Of a stretch of 64,000 nt of DNA, positions 12,141-22,984 are shown piece by piece. The translations under genes were made by a program, and so were the position numbers. Under the pieces are notes generated by a model. It saw nothing but the letters and a program-made list of their open reading frames with translations. It did not search any database and was not told the origin of the DNA. Origin of the DNA: Tillus elongatus (Eukaryota > Arthropoda > Insecta > Coleoptera > Cleridae); contig OZ023267.1 in the NCBI GenBank assembly GCA_964006375.1, positions 81,448,182 through 81,512,181 on the forward strand. The letters run 5' to 3'. Numbering within the stretch: position 1 is the first letter of the stretch; every line of letters starts with the position of its first letter.

Positions 12141-13329
12141 ATGGGTAAGTCAGTTGTAAAATTTGTTAATTAGAATCAAAATATAAGTAGTTTTAGATAT
12201 ATGTGGGAAACTATAACCCCATTATTTTCATTTGTAATAAAAATGTCTTGTTTTTCAAGTCTTTATATATATATTAGGTAGCCTATCGAGTTTTACTCTT
12301 GCAGTTGTGATTTCTTTATCAAAAAATAATGTGTTACAAGAAATGACTCTTAATTTTCTTAACATGGATGTTCTTCAAAATGTTAGGTTTACCTATTCAA
12401 TTTCACTTCTGCTTGTATAAAAAAAAAGTCTGAAGGGAGCAAGTGCGCTATAGTAGCGATTTTTCATCAGTTTTGTTATAATGTACTATAAGTGAAGAGA
12501 AGTATGCAAAAATTGAAGTTGTAGGAACAAGAGCCAGCAGGTAGATATATTTGTAAAGTAGGAGCATCCTGAAGAAGCTGAAATTTTAGCAAAATTGATA
12601 GTGACAAATCTAGAAAGTTTGATACAGCATTTTTGAGAAGGAAATTTGTAATTTTCGATGGAAAAACTTGACTCGCAGAACTGACCAGTGTGGTGAAAAA
12701 ATACCGGAAGTCTCTAGTTGGCCTAGAAGCTTCACAAACCATGATCTACATATAAAAGAAATATTTAATGTTGTTACCTCTTGAATAGCGAAATTGTCTT
12801 TATGAAAATCCGCTGATATTGCACAATTTATTACAAAATTAAGAAATATGTGGTAAATTCAATATTCTCATGCAACATTTTTTTCAATTTCAGAGCAAGA
12901 ACAAACAGAAACCGAGCAAAGTGACAAGGTTGCTCAGATCTTATCCAAGGTGAGCCAAGCAGTTGATGGCTTGAGGGAACACCTGGTCCCTCTGTATGGT
13001 TAGTGTTAAATTTCAAAGATTTATATTATTATGTTGAATATAATTTTGATTTTGTTGAAATTTTGTAATGTTTTGTATGCAATATACACGCACTTGCCTA
13101 GCCTGATGCTGAAGAAGAAGAGTTTGAAGTTATATCAAAAATGTTTTATATAGATGTATATAATTTACTGTTTATAATAAAAGGCAATAAAAAAGTTTAC
13201 TTTTTGTATGCTCTTACAGAAGGGTCCTGTAAATATTTATGTTGTCTTGCAACCAGAAGTAAAGTGTTACCAGAAACAGGTGCAGCATCAGTGGTATCAA
13301 ATGAAAGCAGTGGTATTTGCGACTGTTGA
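12141..13329 (+). CDS. Candidate small three-exon gene, 72 aa, function unknown
   Basis: Exon 1 is ATGG at 12141-12144, ending at a strong donor (G|GTAAGT). Exon 2 is 12894-12998, after a pyrimidine-rich acceptor (TTTCAATTTCAG) and ending at TATG|GTTAGT. Exon 3 is 13220-13329, after CTCTTACAG, ending TGA. The phases agree (4+105+110 = 219 nt = 73 codons). The protein starts MEQEQTETEQSDKVAQILSK, continues with an amphipathic helix (VSQAVDGLREHLVPLY) and ends in a Cys-rich tail (CKYLCC..SGICDC). No signal peptide or membrane segment is visible and no family is recognised. In exon 3 a second frame (KGPVNIYVVLQPEV..) is also open to 13348, so a micro-exon could change the C-terminus. The four good splice sites and the upstream NRF-1-like motif favour a real gene; the short length leaves it uncertain. 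Confidence 0.42.
12428..12470. repeat. Solo MITE end
   Basis: GGGAGCAAGTGCGCTATAGTAGCGA is a diverged version of the 24.5-kb module's terminal repeat. No partner arm was found nearby. It lies in intron 1 of the candidate gene. Confidence 0.5.
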
Positions 13330-13764
13330 AACAGACTGTGGAAAATAATTGTTAGTAATACATATACTGATAATATTAATCATCTATAAACTTTTTAGTT
13401 TTATAAATTTTTGTGTGCATTTTTTGCGTAAGTTACAAACACATTTGTTTTTATACTATGTTATGTGTGGTGTGTGTTGGCATGTTTTGAATTCAAAGAC
13501 ATGAGATGGCAACTACCATTACCTACACTATAACCATAAAAGTATTGAGCTAAGGACTGAGGTATAATTTTTTTAATCATTAAATTGTACACTTACAGTA
13601 ACCATTTTCTAAATTTTATTTCGCAATAGATTTATTGTATATTGACTCTTAGAATGCAGATAAAGGTACTATGTCTGGTTTCAAGTTTTTATTAAACTGT
13701 TTTAGCATTTGTGCCTAATCAAAAGCTTTTTTGTAAGACTCATACAGTTTATATTATATTACAT

Positions 13765-13768
<4 letters not shown>

Positions 13769-13850
<82 letters not shown>
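13769..13850. repeat. (TA)n microsatellite
   Basis: Uninterrupted TA run downstream of the candidate small gene. Confidence 0.95.
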
Positions 13851-13852
<2 letters not shown>

Positions 13853-14028
13853 AAAACTATTCATATTTGGTCTGTTAGTGGAAATTCTTAGTCAATATAA
13901 AAAAAAAACATGGTTACAAAATGTTAACCTTAGGGTCTATAGAAAATTAAAGTGAATCATCTCAAGAACCTTTACCAAAAATTCAATAATCATTGTTTTC
14001 CTTCCTTAGTGAAACTGTTCCATATTAA

Positions 14029-14249
14029 ATACAGACGTTGAGACTATTTTTTTGGCTTCACTAACATTGGTGTTCTTTTTTGTAAATGAAGGACATAGCA
14101 GTGAAACTGGTTACAGAAATGTTAAAGAACATCTAGAATTCCAAAGGGCCACCTGTTCCCGTTAACTTAGGTGCTGGCTATGTCCTTCATTTACAGAAAA
14201 GAAAACAAATATTAGTGAAGCCAGAGAAATAGTCTCAACGTCTGTATTT
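14029..14249. repeat. Fold-back repeat with about 72-bp arms
   Basis: Arms at 14029-14099 and 14177-14249 are inverted copies (AATACAGACGTTGAGACTAT against ATAGTCTCAACGTCTGTATT; TGTAAATGAAGGACATAGC against GCTATGTCCTTCATTTACA). The loop (GGTTACAGAAATG, AAAGGGCCACCTG) and arms resemble the sequence downstream of the GIY-YIG fragments at 21 and 49.3 kb, so it is read as a fold-back derivative of the Penelope-like tail. Confidence 0.7.
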
Positions 14250-15079
14250 AGTATTGACCTAGGTACAATATTTTTTTTGTTACATTTTTAACTGTTTAGA
14301 AAAGTAACTTAAAAGTTTTACTAGATGAAACCTGAAATGTTTATATTTATTTTTCAGCTTCATGTACCTACTTAATTGATAGTACTTTATAACTTCATGT
14401 TTTGTTGTAATTTTAATTAAGCAGGTATAACTTTTACATTTTTCTTCATAATTTTAATACTTTTATATTATTGTATATAGTAAGTATGTTTGTTCATCTA
14501 AATTCTACACGTGTTTTACAAATATGTATAAGCTTATACACTGTAATCAAAACAATTGTATTCACTTATTCAACTTACACTATCAAACAATTTTATACCT
14601 ATTGTCATTTTAATGCTGTTAGCGAAAATTTTATTATGAAAAATTCGCCTTTAATGTCCCTTTCTTTAGTTATCATTCTGTAACTGCTACCAGTATTTAA
14701 CTTGCTTTAAGAGGGAGCTTGCTTTTAATTGTGACCATATAATGTTAATTGTTTGATCACAATTTATCACTATAATTTTGACATAATTTTACACCACTAA
14801 AACAGTCAGATTTATATAATTTTATATTAGCCTAATAATGTATCTTTAGCAATATTCATTATTAATAAATCAGGATATTTATAAAACTCTCTGACATATC
14901 GGATAATTTACAGTATATCGCAGCACATGATTACGCTCTCGATTTATGCCAATAAATGAGCTCGTTCACATGTAATGCATGTTTATTGCTTTTAATGTAG
15001 GTAAACCTTAAAAATAGTATTACAAACATTCAATGATAGTTGTATTTTATATTTATATTATAATATCTACCTTAATTCT
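14250..15079. other. AT-rich stretch, nothing recognised
   Basis: No coding frame with protein character and no internal repeat beyond AT bias. AATAAA-type hexamers occur (near 14863 and 14951), so part could be 3' untranslated sequence of the upstream gene, but this is not supported further. Confidence 0.4.
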
Positions 15080-15325
15080 GAGTCTTGTGTGGACCTTGTG
15101 TTCATGTCTCACGGGTGCTATGCAGATGCAGGAAAACTTCACTTTATAGTGAGCCAGATTCATGAGAGGCTAAATTTGACTCGCAATTACAATTTGTGGT
15201 TTACCGTTGACTTCCGAACAAAATTTGCCATGTTTTCAGAGGTTCTAGGGTTCATTTCAGTGCTGGAGTCAAACCTGCTACCTTTAGAGTATCAGAGATT
15301 TTCACCACTACACCACAGGCAATGA
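15080..15325 (-). mobile_element. tRNA-derived SINE
   Basis: On the minus strand TGGTGTAGTGG (15315-15305) fits the RNA polymerase III A box and GGTTTGACTCC (15275-15265) fits the B box, with about 29 bases between. The head begins GCCTGTGGTGTAGTGGTGAA, like a tRNA 5' half. The sequence then leaves tRNA similarity for a tRNA-unrelated body of about 180 bases, as in SINEs; no cloverleaf is complete, so it is not a functional tRNA. The 3' end is approximate. A plus-strand frame over it has no meaning. Confidence 0.6.
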
Positions 15326-15726
15326 CCTTATACCCACATTAAATTATAAATATCGTTTGTTCTAAAATATAACATATAGAAATAAGAAAATAGTTTGTTT
15401 CATTTTTATATAATTTTCAGTTTTTACGTTGTGTCTTACAGTTTATTTAATTCAAATATGTTATGTTTTTAGTGTACATAATATATTATGTTAAAAATTT
15501 AATAAATCTTGTATGTATTTTTTATAACTAACCAAGTTTACGCACTTTGTTAATTGTAATGGACTTTTAATTTGGATTTATTATATTTATCAAATATGAT
15601 TCGACTTGGAAATAATTAATAATTAACAATATGTTACCAGTCAGTAATCTTCACCACTATGCTATATGTTGTTACCTTTATATTTACATAAAGATAAAAA
15701 TATGTTTTATTGTAAATCATAACAAT

Positions 15727-16160
15727 TAGAGGTGTGCAAACCGAACTATAAACGAACCCAAGCAAAAATGTTGCATCGAAGTTCGAACCTCTCAGTATGT
15801 CTAAGGTTCACAGTCGAACTTCTTAAACATTTAACATTGAACTAACTACAGATCTTCAATGTTCACATATATTTTCCTTAAATACAAAAATTAGGTACAT
15901 TGTAGCATACAATATTTGGTACATAGAAAAAAAAAGAAAGGTTTGACAAAATTTGCAGGTCGATTGGATGAAAATGCCCTCTGATGCTGATGTTTGTTTT
16001 TAAGATGAGCCGGTGTTGAATCAAAAATACAAAAAGGCACATTGAACACTTTTTTTATACTTCTACATCTATAATAGCTAAGCTCAATTATAAATATTTT
16101 GTTGTTGTTTGGTATTAGCTGGGCAGTTTTAGCAAATTTGAATGAGTGGTTTAAAAGTGA

Positions 16161-16236
<76 letters not shown>

Positions 16237-16736
16237 TGTTTCTTGATTGTTTTAACTGTTTTGGATCATTGTAAAATAAAGTATGTTTAATCTAATGTTT
16301 TCGGAAGGCAATCTGCAATTATAGTCATAAATTGTGAAAATTTACTTTACCAACCAGTGGCGAACACTGCCATTATAATGTTGTAACCACAAAAAGGCAT
16401 TGGGATGCTAGGATATATAAAAATATAATAATTCAGTGATGTTAATTAGCTGTCTCAGTGTCTCACAAACTGTCAAAGATATGAATGATATTTCCTGAAA
16501 TTACGCTATCGACTCAATTGGACTGATACGGACTTTATAACTTCGCTACCTTTGCCAGCATTGGATGCCTGTAAAGTTCAACTTTAAAGTATTCTTTAGC
16601 AACGAACTCCAAGCTATTTTGAAGGATTACGTATTTCGAACTAGTTTAACATCGCCTAGCGCAAACAATTTTTCGAGCCAAAGGTTTGGTTCAAGTTAGG
16701 GTTCGGTTCGAAATTTCGAAACTTTGCACACCTCTA
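15727..16736. mobile_element. Non-autonomous hAT-like element, 1,010 bp
   Basis: The left end TAGAGGTGTGCAAA (15727-15740) is matched exactly by the reverse complement at the right end (16723-16736). Flanking 8-mers are ATAACAAT (15719-15726) and AAAACAAT (16737-16744), one mismatch, as expected for an aged 8-bp hAT duplication. Subterminal GAACC and TTCGAA motifs recur near both ends, typical of hAT transposase binding regions. The interior has a (TA)n tract at 16163-16235 and no transposase. Superfamily assignment rests on TIR form and duplication length. Confidence 0.75.
16163..16235. repeat. (TA)n microsatellite inside the hAT-like element
   Basis: Uninterrupted TA run. Confidence 0.95.
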
Positions 16737-16897
16737 AAAACAATACATATGATAATAAATAAGAAAAAATTGTATATTAAATATATGTGTTTGAAACTTT
16801 ATTCGTTTAAATGTTGAGTTTTATTTTCTTTTATAAAAACTGAAATATATCTTACGTGATAATGTATTTTTTTAACCAAAAACCCATTTCTCTGTAC

Positions 16898-16900
<3 letters not shown>

Positions 16901-16967
<67 letters not shown>
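16901..16967. repeat. (TA)n microsatellite
   Basis: Uninterrupted TA run just right of the hAT-like element. Confidence 0.95.
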
Positions 16968-16968
<1 letters not shown>

Positions 16969-17084
16969 CATCTGTTGTTAATTTCCAATGATTTTCTTTA
17001 TTTCCTTCATTATGTAATTAAGTATGTATATTATTTCAAAATAAACTATTTTTAACAATATTTCTCCCCAATCATACATTAAAA

Positions 17085-17480
17085 AAACACAATTTTACAG
17101 CAAATTAGCGTTAAAAATAATGTTAAAAGGTAGGTGTTATCAAGGAGAGGTTGTTTGAAAATATTTATACGTTTTCCCCTCAACCATAAACTTGGAAAAA
17201 CGAGTTTGCAGCAAATGAGCATTAAAAAATATAGAAAAGTAGGTGCCAAAGAGGAAAGCTTTTAAAATATATATATAAACAATTTCTTAACTATAAACAT
17301 GTTGCAGGAAATGAGCATTAAAAACCAATGTTAAAAAGACTATCATGGCAGGCAGCTTTTTTGAATTTATTAAACATTTTCTCATTAACCATAAATTTTG
17401 AAATACAATTTTGCAGCAAATAAGCATTAAAAATAAATGCCATCAAAGACAGTTTTTTTTAAATATTTGGCAATAATAAA
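17085..17480. repeat. Degenerate tandem repeat, about four units of roughly 105 bp
   Basis: A unit core GCAGCAAATGAGCATTAAAA, with changes, appears near 17098, 17208, 17303 and 17412, each followed by an A/T-rich segment and a CCATAAA-type block. Units differ widely in length and sequence, so the array is old. The following 400 bases to 17,880 are AT-rich with nothing recognised. Confidence 0.55.
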
Positions 17481-17889
17481 AAAACATTAAAGTTAATAAT
17501 AATGTGGTTTTGCTGTTAATTAAAAAATGAAACTAATCTTGTCAATGAATTTTTTCATTACAAATATTTTTATAGGAAAATGTCATTGCAATTTAAACTA
17601 TTAATACCTTCTACAAAAACAATTATTTACCCTTATGTATATTTATTTGTATCTAAATAATTCAAACAATTCAAAATGCAATTAAATAAGTCTCCTATAA
17701 AACATAAATTTGAATGTCTACATTAATTACATAATATTTATGTTCTCTATATAGTTTCTGTTATGGGAGGAGCATAAGAAATAAGAACACTCCCATTGGT
17801 CTGTCCATGACACTTCACACAGTCAGCCAGACAAATACTGAAAAAATGATCTTTCTGCCTGTATGGAGTCGATCTATTGTTGTGTCGCG

Positions 17890-18252
17890 CTAAAGAGTGT
17901 CGCGCAGAACCACTGTCGCGCTAATCGACGACCTCGGCAACATCACGTCCAGATCCCTCGACGCCAGTATGCATGTCCTAGGTTGTTCCTCTGCTTCGCC
18001 AACAACTAGGATGTTGAAGCCGATTCCTCCAAGCCCTCTCACTTGCTTCCTATACACATAAGGCTCTTGAATCAACCCAACTCCGCCAGGGCCGCCTGCG
18101 AGGAGCTTTGCCAGCTCCACAATGGCGTCCCGGCTATGTTGTAGGTTGATCTGGCCCACCCGCAATAGCCCTGCGAATTTAATCGCGACGCCTCCCGGGC
18201 GAAGAGCTCCTCTGTTCAGAGCCGTCCGCGGGCCGGGCAGAGGCGACCGCAC
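17890..18252 (-). pseudogene. LOA/R1-like LINE ORF2, endonuclease N-terminus
   Basis: The minus-strand frame contains GQINLQHSRDAIVELAKLL and GLIQEPYVYRKQVRGLGG, the start of an APE-type endonuclease domain as found in LOA/R1-group retrotransposon ORF2; the E of QEP is the expected catalytic position. PRTCILASRDLDV follows as in the family. The frame stops at 17890 and the sequence below is not LINE-like, so only about 85 family residues remain of a domain normally over 200 long; the reverse transcriptase is missing here. It lies just downstream of the ORF1 relic on the same strand, the normal LINE order. Confidence 0.7.
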
Positions 18253-18990
18253 TCCATGTCGGAACTCTGGTTACACTCAGAGTCACCAACTCGAAATACA
18301 GCCGCCAGCCTTGCCCCTCCAGCTCGCGAGCTACCGCCCCACCGAGAAGACCAGACGCCAAGCCCCAGGTCCTCCTGCCGTCTTCAGGTACCGCCATTGC
18401 TCAACATTAAGCGAGCGGTTCTGGAGCGCAAGCATCCTGACAACACCCTCTAGGTCCACCTCTTGACTTCTGAGCCGATCCGGACCGGCCATGAGGCGCC
18501 CCCTGCCCTTACGGCGCTGAAGGCGATCTCCCCCACCGCCGTCCCGGACCAGCCGTTGAGAAGCCAACTCAGGGACTAGTCATCCTCGGCGGTCACCAAG
18601 AACCACGCTGGATCAACTATTCCCGAGTTACAGAAGCGAAACTGCAACGCCCCGTCGGATACCGACATGGCGTCCAACATCCCCGCCAGCAGACTCCTCC
18701 TTATTGACTCCGCCTCTTCCGCCAGGACTACGCCATCCCCCCGGTTTGGAGGTGATGACCACCTGCATATCCCTCCTACCCACCGGACCTGACGTTCCCG
18801 ATGGGCCAGGAGTGGGAGTGGGGACACATTAGCCGCTTCCTTCGCGACTCCTCGTCCTCGGTCTCTCCCATGGACACGTCCATGGGCCCGGCCGGACTCG
18901 CAGCCAACGAAGTCCCTCATCGCTCCCCATGGCAGCACTGTCCCCGACGGAACCGTGCGGTTCCACCCGGGACCTCACGCCGGGAGAGCG
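18253..18990 (-). pseudogene. LOA/R1-like LINE ORF1 relic (DUF4780-like)
   Basis: The minus strand encodes, in pieces, a DUF4780-like domain: DGALQFRFCNSGIVDPAWF, then an in-frame TAG after AEDD (18576-18578), SLSWLLNGW in the same frame, then after a frameshift MLALQNRSLNVEQWRYLK and GAWRLVFSVGR, and after another shift ELEGQGWRLYFELVTLSV. Such domains are known in ORF1 of LOA-type elements. At least one stop and two frameshifts make it non-functional. The upstream GC-rich sequence to about 19.68 kb probably includes N-terminal ORF1 and 5' untranslated sequence. Long open frames on the opposite strand are composition artefacts. Confidence 0.6.
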
Positions 18991-19690
18991 GAGGAGCGTT
19001 TCCTCCAGTTCCCTGCTGGAGCTACTTGGAGAGACAGGGATCTCTACCTTCTACCTCCTCTCTGGTCTTTGGCACGTTACTATCTTCTCTTTGGTGTCTC
19101 CTCATAGTTGCTAAAGGGGGTTGTTATGTGTGAGGGTGTGCTTATGGATTGGTGAGCGTATAGATACGGGAGATCACCCCACCGCGTCCCGGCGCTTCAT
19201 CCATGATGAGACTTGATGCCGTTAAGAGCGGCTCTGCGGCCACACCGTGGCGACCCGAAGCGTGCAGCTAACCCCCTGTTCCGGTGCTGCTGACACGATC
19301 GAGCATTTTTCGAATGGATGATAGGGCAGCCCCCTACACCGGCCAAGGAAAGGGTGGGCCCCTGTACTATCCAAACGGCACCAGGTGTGCCGGACCTGGT
19401 TTGCACAGCGCTGCCAGTCCAAAGTCGGCTCCGCTCGGAGTCCCTCCCCGGAGTCCACGCCGAAGCCCGAGAAGCCCCCAACCCGATCTATGTGTGTCGT
19501 GTCTGTGTTCGTATGCGTGTGTGAGAAGGATTGAGACTTTAGTAGACCATCAGCCCTGGGCGTTATTCCCATTGCCGACAGTCACGCCAGGGGTGGCACG
19601 TGGAGCCAGCCTCTAGGAGTCCAGTAGCTACGTCATGCGTAGATCAGTCGAGAGAACGACCTTCGCATGACCAGACTATGGGGACCCCCC
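18991..19690 (-). other. GC-rich presumed LINE 5' region
   Basis: The GC-rich character starts at about 17.88 kb and ends near 19.69 kb, contrasting with AT-rich flanks. The block is continuous with the ORF1 relic, so it is inferred to be the 5' part of the same element. Overlapping open frames on both strands show no family motif. Confidence 0.4.
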
Positions 19691-19779
19691 CTTAATGGAC
19701 TGTAAACTGTGATTATTTTGTTGAGACTAATGGTGACCAAAAGGCTGATTTTGTGACAATCGTCAACTTATCTTAGTCA

Positions 19780-20900
19780 TGCTTTAAAAAGATAGCGCTG
19801 CGCTAGTTAATAGAAACTAACGAGCACGGGCTTATTGCAAGGGACTGTCTGACTAACTTAATGAAACTAGGAAATCAAGATAAATGGCCACATGATTTAT
19901 TATTTATTATCCATTTATTCAGCAAGTTTTACAGTACGTAAATGCAAATATGTTTAATACTTATGCTTGTATAATTTACACCATTTTTTAATGTTCTAAT
20001 AAATCAACCAAGATCAATTGACAAATAGATTTTGACTTGTTCAAATTGTATATCTTAAATTTCAATCCTCTCATTCCAGCAAATCTTTCTAATAAAACCA
20101 ACATTTTCGCAAACATGTTCATTTTTTGTCCAACAGTGCTACACATTTTTAAACATTACAAATTTTCATTGGGACCTAAACATTTAATTTTTATACCTGA
20201 CATGTCTAAATATGACAGGCAATTAATAAGAAAAAAGGGTAACGAGAAGGCTAATGATTGGCCAAGGAAGGCGAATTCATGCCGACATGGTAGCTTTTTT
20301 GTGGTCTAACCAGGCCGAAGACTTGTTTTACTCGTACTTGAAATATCACACTGCGATATAGTTAATAGAATTTGACGTGTCTTGATGGAAATAGGAAATC
20401 AAGATAAAGGGACACTAACATGGGTTTAGGGTTCCAGGTCAAGGAGGGAACAACAAGGCTGATGATCGGCCAAGGAAGGCAAGTCCGTGCCCCTGATAGG
20501 TCTCATAACGTTATGATCTAACCAAGCCGAGCAGAAGATCAATCAATTAATAATTCAGGGGCAAAGCAACGGACTGGTGGGAAAACTCCTCACGACGGAG
20601 ATAGGCCAAAGAGTTTATCAACTAAGCATCGCCTAAATTCACAAAGCACCTACTGGTGAAGGAGCAGAAATACCGCTTGAGTGATGGGTTTATTAACAGG
20701 ACTTTGCTGGCTCAATGGGTTTGGCAGACAAAGAACTGTGCAGATTCTGCCAAGAAGAAGACAAAACCTCATTTCATTAATTGTGCCAATGTGAAGGTCT
20801 AAAGTTAAGGCGTCATTCTTTAGGCAAAGAAAAACCTAAGGCTGCATAGAAGAGCCTCTCATGCATGTGGAACCTGCGATAAAGGAAATAAAGACTGGAC
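19780..20900 (+). pseudogene. LINE 3' fragments: RNase H and Cys-rich tail
   Basis: Two RNase H-like segments lie in tandem: GNEKANDWPRKANSC near 20238-20282, and a broken NKADDRPRKASPCP-like copy near 20450-20492. Each is preceded by a GNQDK-like segment (19870-19885 and 20392-20407). GNEKAD is the conserved last block of LINE RNase H. At 20703-20825 follows GLADKELCRFCQEEDKTS, an in-frame TAA, then LCQCEGLKLRRHS, the post-RNase H tail with C..C..H..C spacing. It is on the plus strand, opposite to the ORF1/endonuclease relic at 17.9-19 kb. Stops and frameshifts throughout. LOA and I-group LINEs encode RNase H, so it may be the same family. Confidence 0.55.
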
Positions 20901-20980
20901 AGGGTCGTCTAAAAAAATGCATGAGGATCTCCGAATATACCTTACAGGCCACAGTCACAAAAAGCTGTTATGGCTAGTCC

Positions 20981-21535
20981 ATTGATTGTTGTTGCCCTTA
21001 CTTGGTGAAACTTGTCCATACTACATACAGACTTGGAGACTACTTCTCTGGCTTCACTGTTGGTTTTTGTAGGTGAAGGACGTAGCCAGCGCGTGAGCTA
21101 ACTGGAGCAAGTGGCCCTTCGAATTCTGGAAGTTCTAGGATGTTCTTCAATGCTTCTGTGACTATAGTTTCGCTGCTTGACAGCATTTTCAGACAGATTG
21201 AAATTGAATTAGTACGAAATCATAACAACTGTAAATAAATATCTGTTGCTATGTTATGATATGATGTTTTGTTCAAAAAATTTATCAAATTGAAAATAAA
21301 AATGAAATAAAGATGACAGATGAGGTTTTCAAAATGTCAATGTGATGTATGTCAATATTTAACATAAAAATAGAACTAGCCTATGATAACTATGATAACA
21401 GTTACAACAATACAATAACTAAACAATAACAGTATAAAAGTAGTCTCTATATAACGAAAATATCGACATACATCAGCTCATTATCTTATTTGAACTTTTT
21501 TGAAAGAATAATTAAATTTATTTTCTGTGACTTAT
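20981..21535 (-). repeat. 3' region of a Penelope-like element
   Basis: Sequence downstream (minus strand) of the GIY-YIG frame. It is closely similar to 49.26-49.85 kb, which lies downstream of a second GIY-YIG frame, so both are the element's own tail. It includes a GACTTGGAGACTACTTCTCT block and a CAAGTGGCCCTTC block that also occur in the fold-backs at 6.3 and 14.0 kb. The 21258-21390 part forms the left inverted arm described separately. Confidence 0.6.
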
Positions 21536-21966
21536 TTAATTACAAAGAAGAATATCCAAGAAAGGGGAATTCATTAAATCAGTTTGCTCGTTCAAAACAA
21601 GGTAGCTATTGTCATGTGTGTGCTTTTTGACTTCCAAAGCTTCAAAAAAGTCTAGTTTACGCTTGTCATTATAAAAATGTTGTGGTTGTATGCGGTTATT
21701 TACTGTAGGTCTATGTTCGGTATCAATAATATGTTTTGCAAATGTAGATTTGTCAGGGTGGTTATTTCTAAATGCAGAAATATGTTTTTTGTATCTGGTG
21801 TTAAAATTTCTAGAAGTTTGACCTATGTAGATTGTTATCATAGGCTAGTTCTATTTTTATGTAAAATATTGACATACATCACATAGACATTTTGAAAAAC
21901 TCATCTGTCATCTTTATTTCATTTTTATTTTCAATTTGATAAATTTTTTGATCAAAATATCATATC
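21258..21966. repeat. 133-bp inverted arms flanking the GIY-YIG fragment
   Basis: 21258-21390 and 21834-21966 are inverted copies of equal length with only a few differences (outer ends GATATGATGTTTTG against GATATGATATTTTG; inner ends CTAGCCTATGATAAC exactly). The 443-base centre holds the GIY-YIG frame. The left arm lies in the normal element tail (also seen at 49.5-49.66 kb), so the right arm is an inverted duplicate joined into the coding sequence. Confidence 0.75.
21536..21841 (-). pseudogene. Penelope-like element GIY-YIG endonuclease C-terminus
   Basis: The minus-strand frame begins MITIYIGQTSRNFNTRYKKH and continues AFRNNHPDKSTFAKHIIDTE. YIGQTSR with the following R and KH residues is the GIY-YIG nuclease core carried at the C-terminus of Penelope-like reverse transcriptases; SxFAxHIxxTxH is the usual next block. 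All upstream coding sequence is missing: the frame starts inside the right inverted arm, so the GIY-YIG domain is cut at its first strand. The copy at 49.9-50.1 kb extends further upstream and reads IDQ instead of IGQ. The rest of the frame ends with a normal TAA. Confidence 0.7.
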
Positions 21967-22457
<491 letters not shown>

Positions 22458-22554
22458 GTTACTAATAATTATTGGTAATAGTAAACTCAATCTGCATCTG
22501 AGTTAAGAGTATAAAATATTTATAAAAAAAAATGAATGGGACAATAAAAACAAC

Positions 22555-22945
22555 AGATGAACTTCTAGAAAATGGAGATATATATTTTATACAACATACA
22601 AAACTATAACATTTTCAGTAAATGAAGAAAAAAACAACAAAATTCTCATATAGTATAAAAACAAAAATGAATTCTAAATATATACATAAATAAAAGCTTC
22701 TAAAAAATTTAACATGTATTTACAGCAGCACAAAACAATATATTTTCCAACTAACCCTAAATTTATAGAAAAAACAAAGTCTCATAATATAAATATAAAA
22801 CTAAAAATGAATTCCAAAGGTGTAGGTAAATGCAAACTTCTAAAAAATGTTAACATGTATTTTATGGACCACAAAACAATATTTTTTTCAGTAAACACTA
22901 AATAAAAAAACAAAATTCTCATAATACAAATCTAAAAATAAAATG
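22555..22945. repeat. Degenerate tandem repeat, about three units of roughly 140 bp
   Basis: ACTTCTAGAAAA / GCTTCTAAAAAA / ACTTCTAAAAAA recur near 22560, 22695 and 22838. Each is followed by AACATGTATTT-like sequence, CACAAAACAATAT, and ACAAA(A/G)TCTCATA. It is A-rich and diverged. Confidence 0.55.
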
Positions 22946-22984
22946 AGTTGAAAACATATGCATAAACTTGCTGGAATTTGTAAA

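Noticed and set aside
15089..15325. 78-codon plus-strand frame
   Set aside because: It runs antisense over the SINE with A and B boxes.
18122..19616. Long plus-strand open frames in the GC-rich block
   Set aside because: They overlap minus-strand LINE ORF1/ORF2 relics, carry no family motif, and long frames are expected by chance at high GC.
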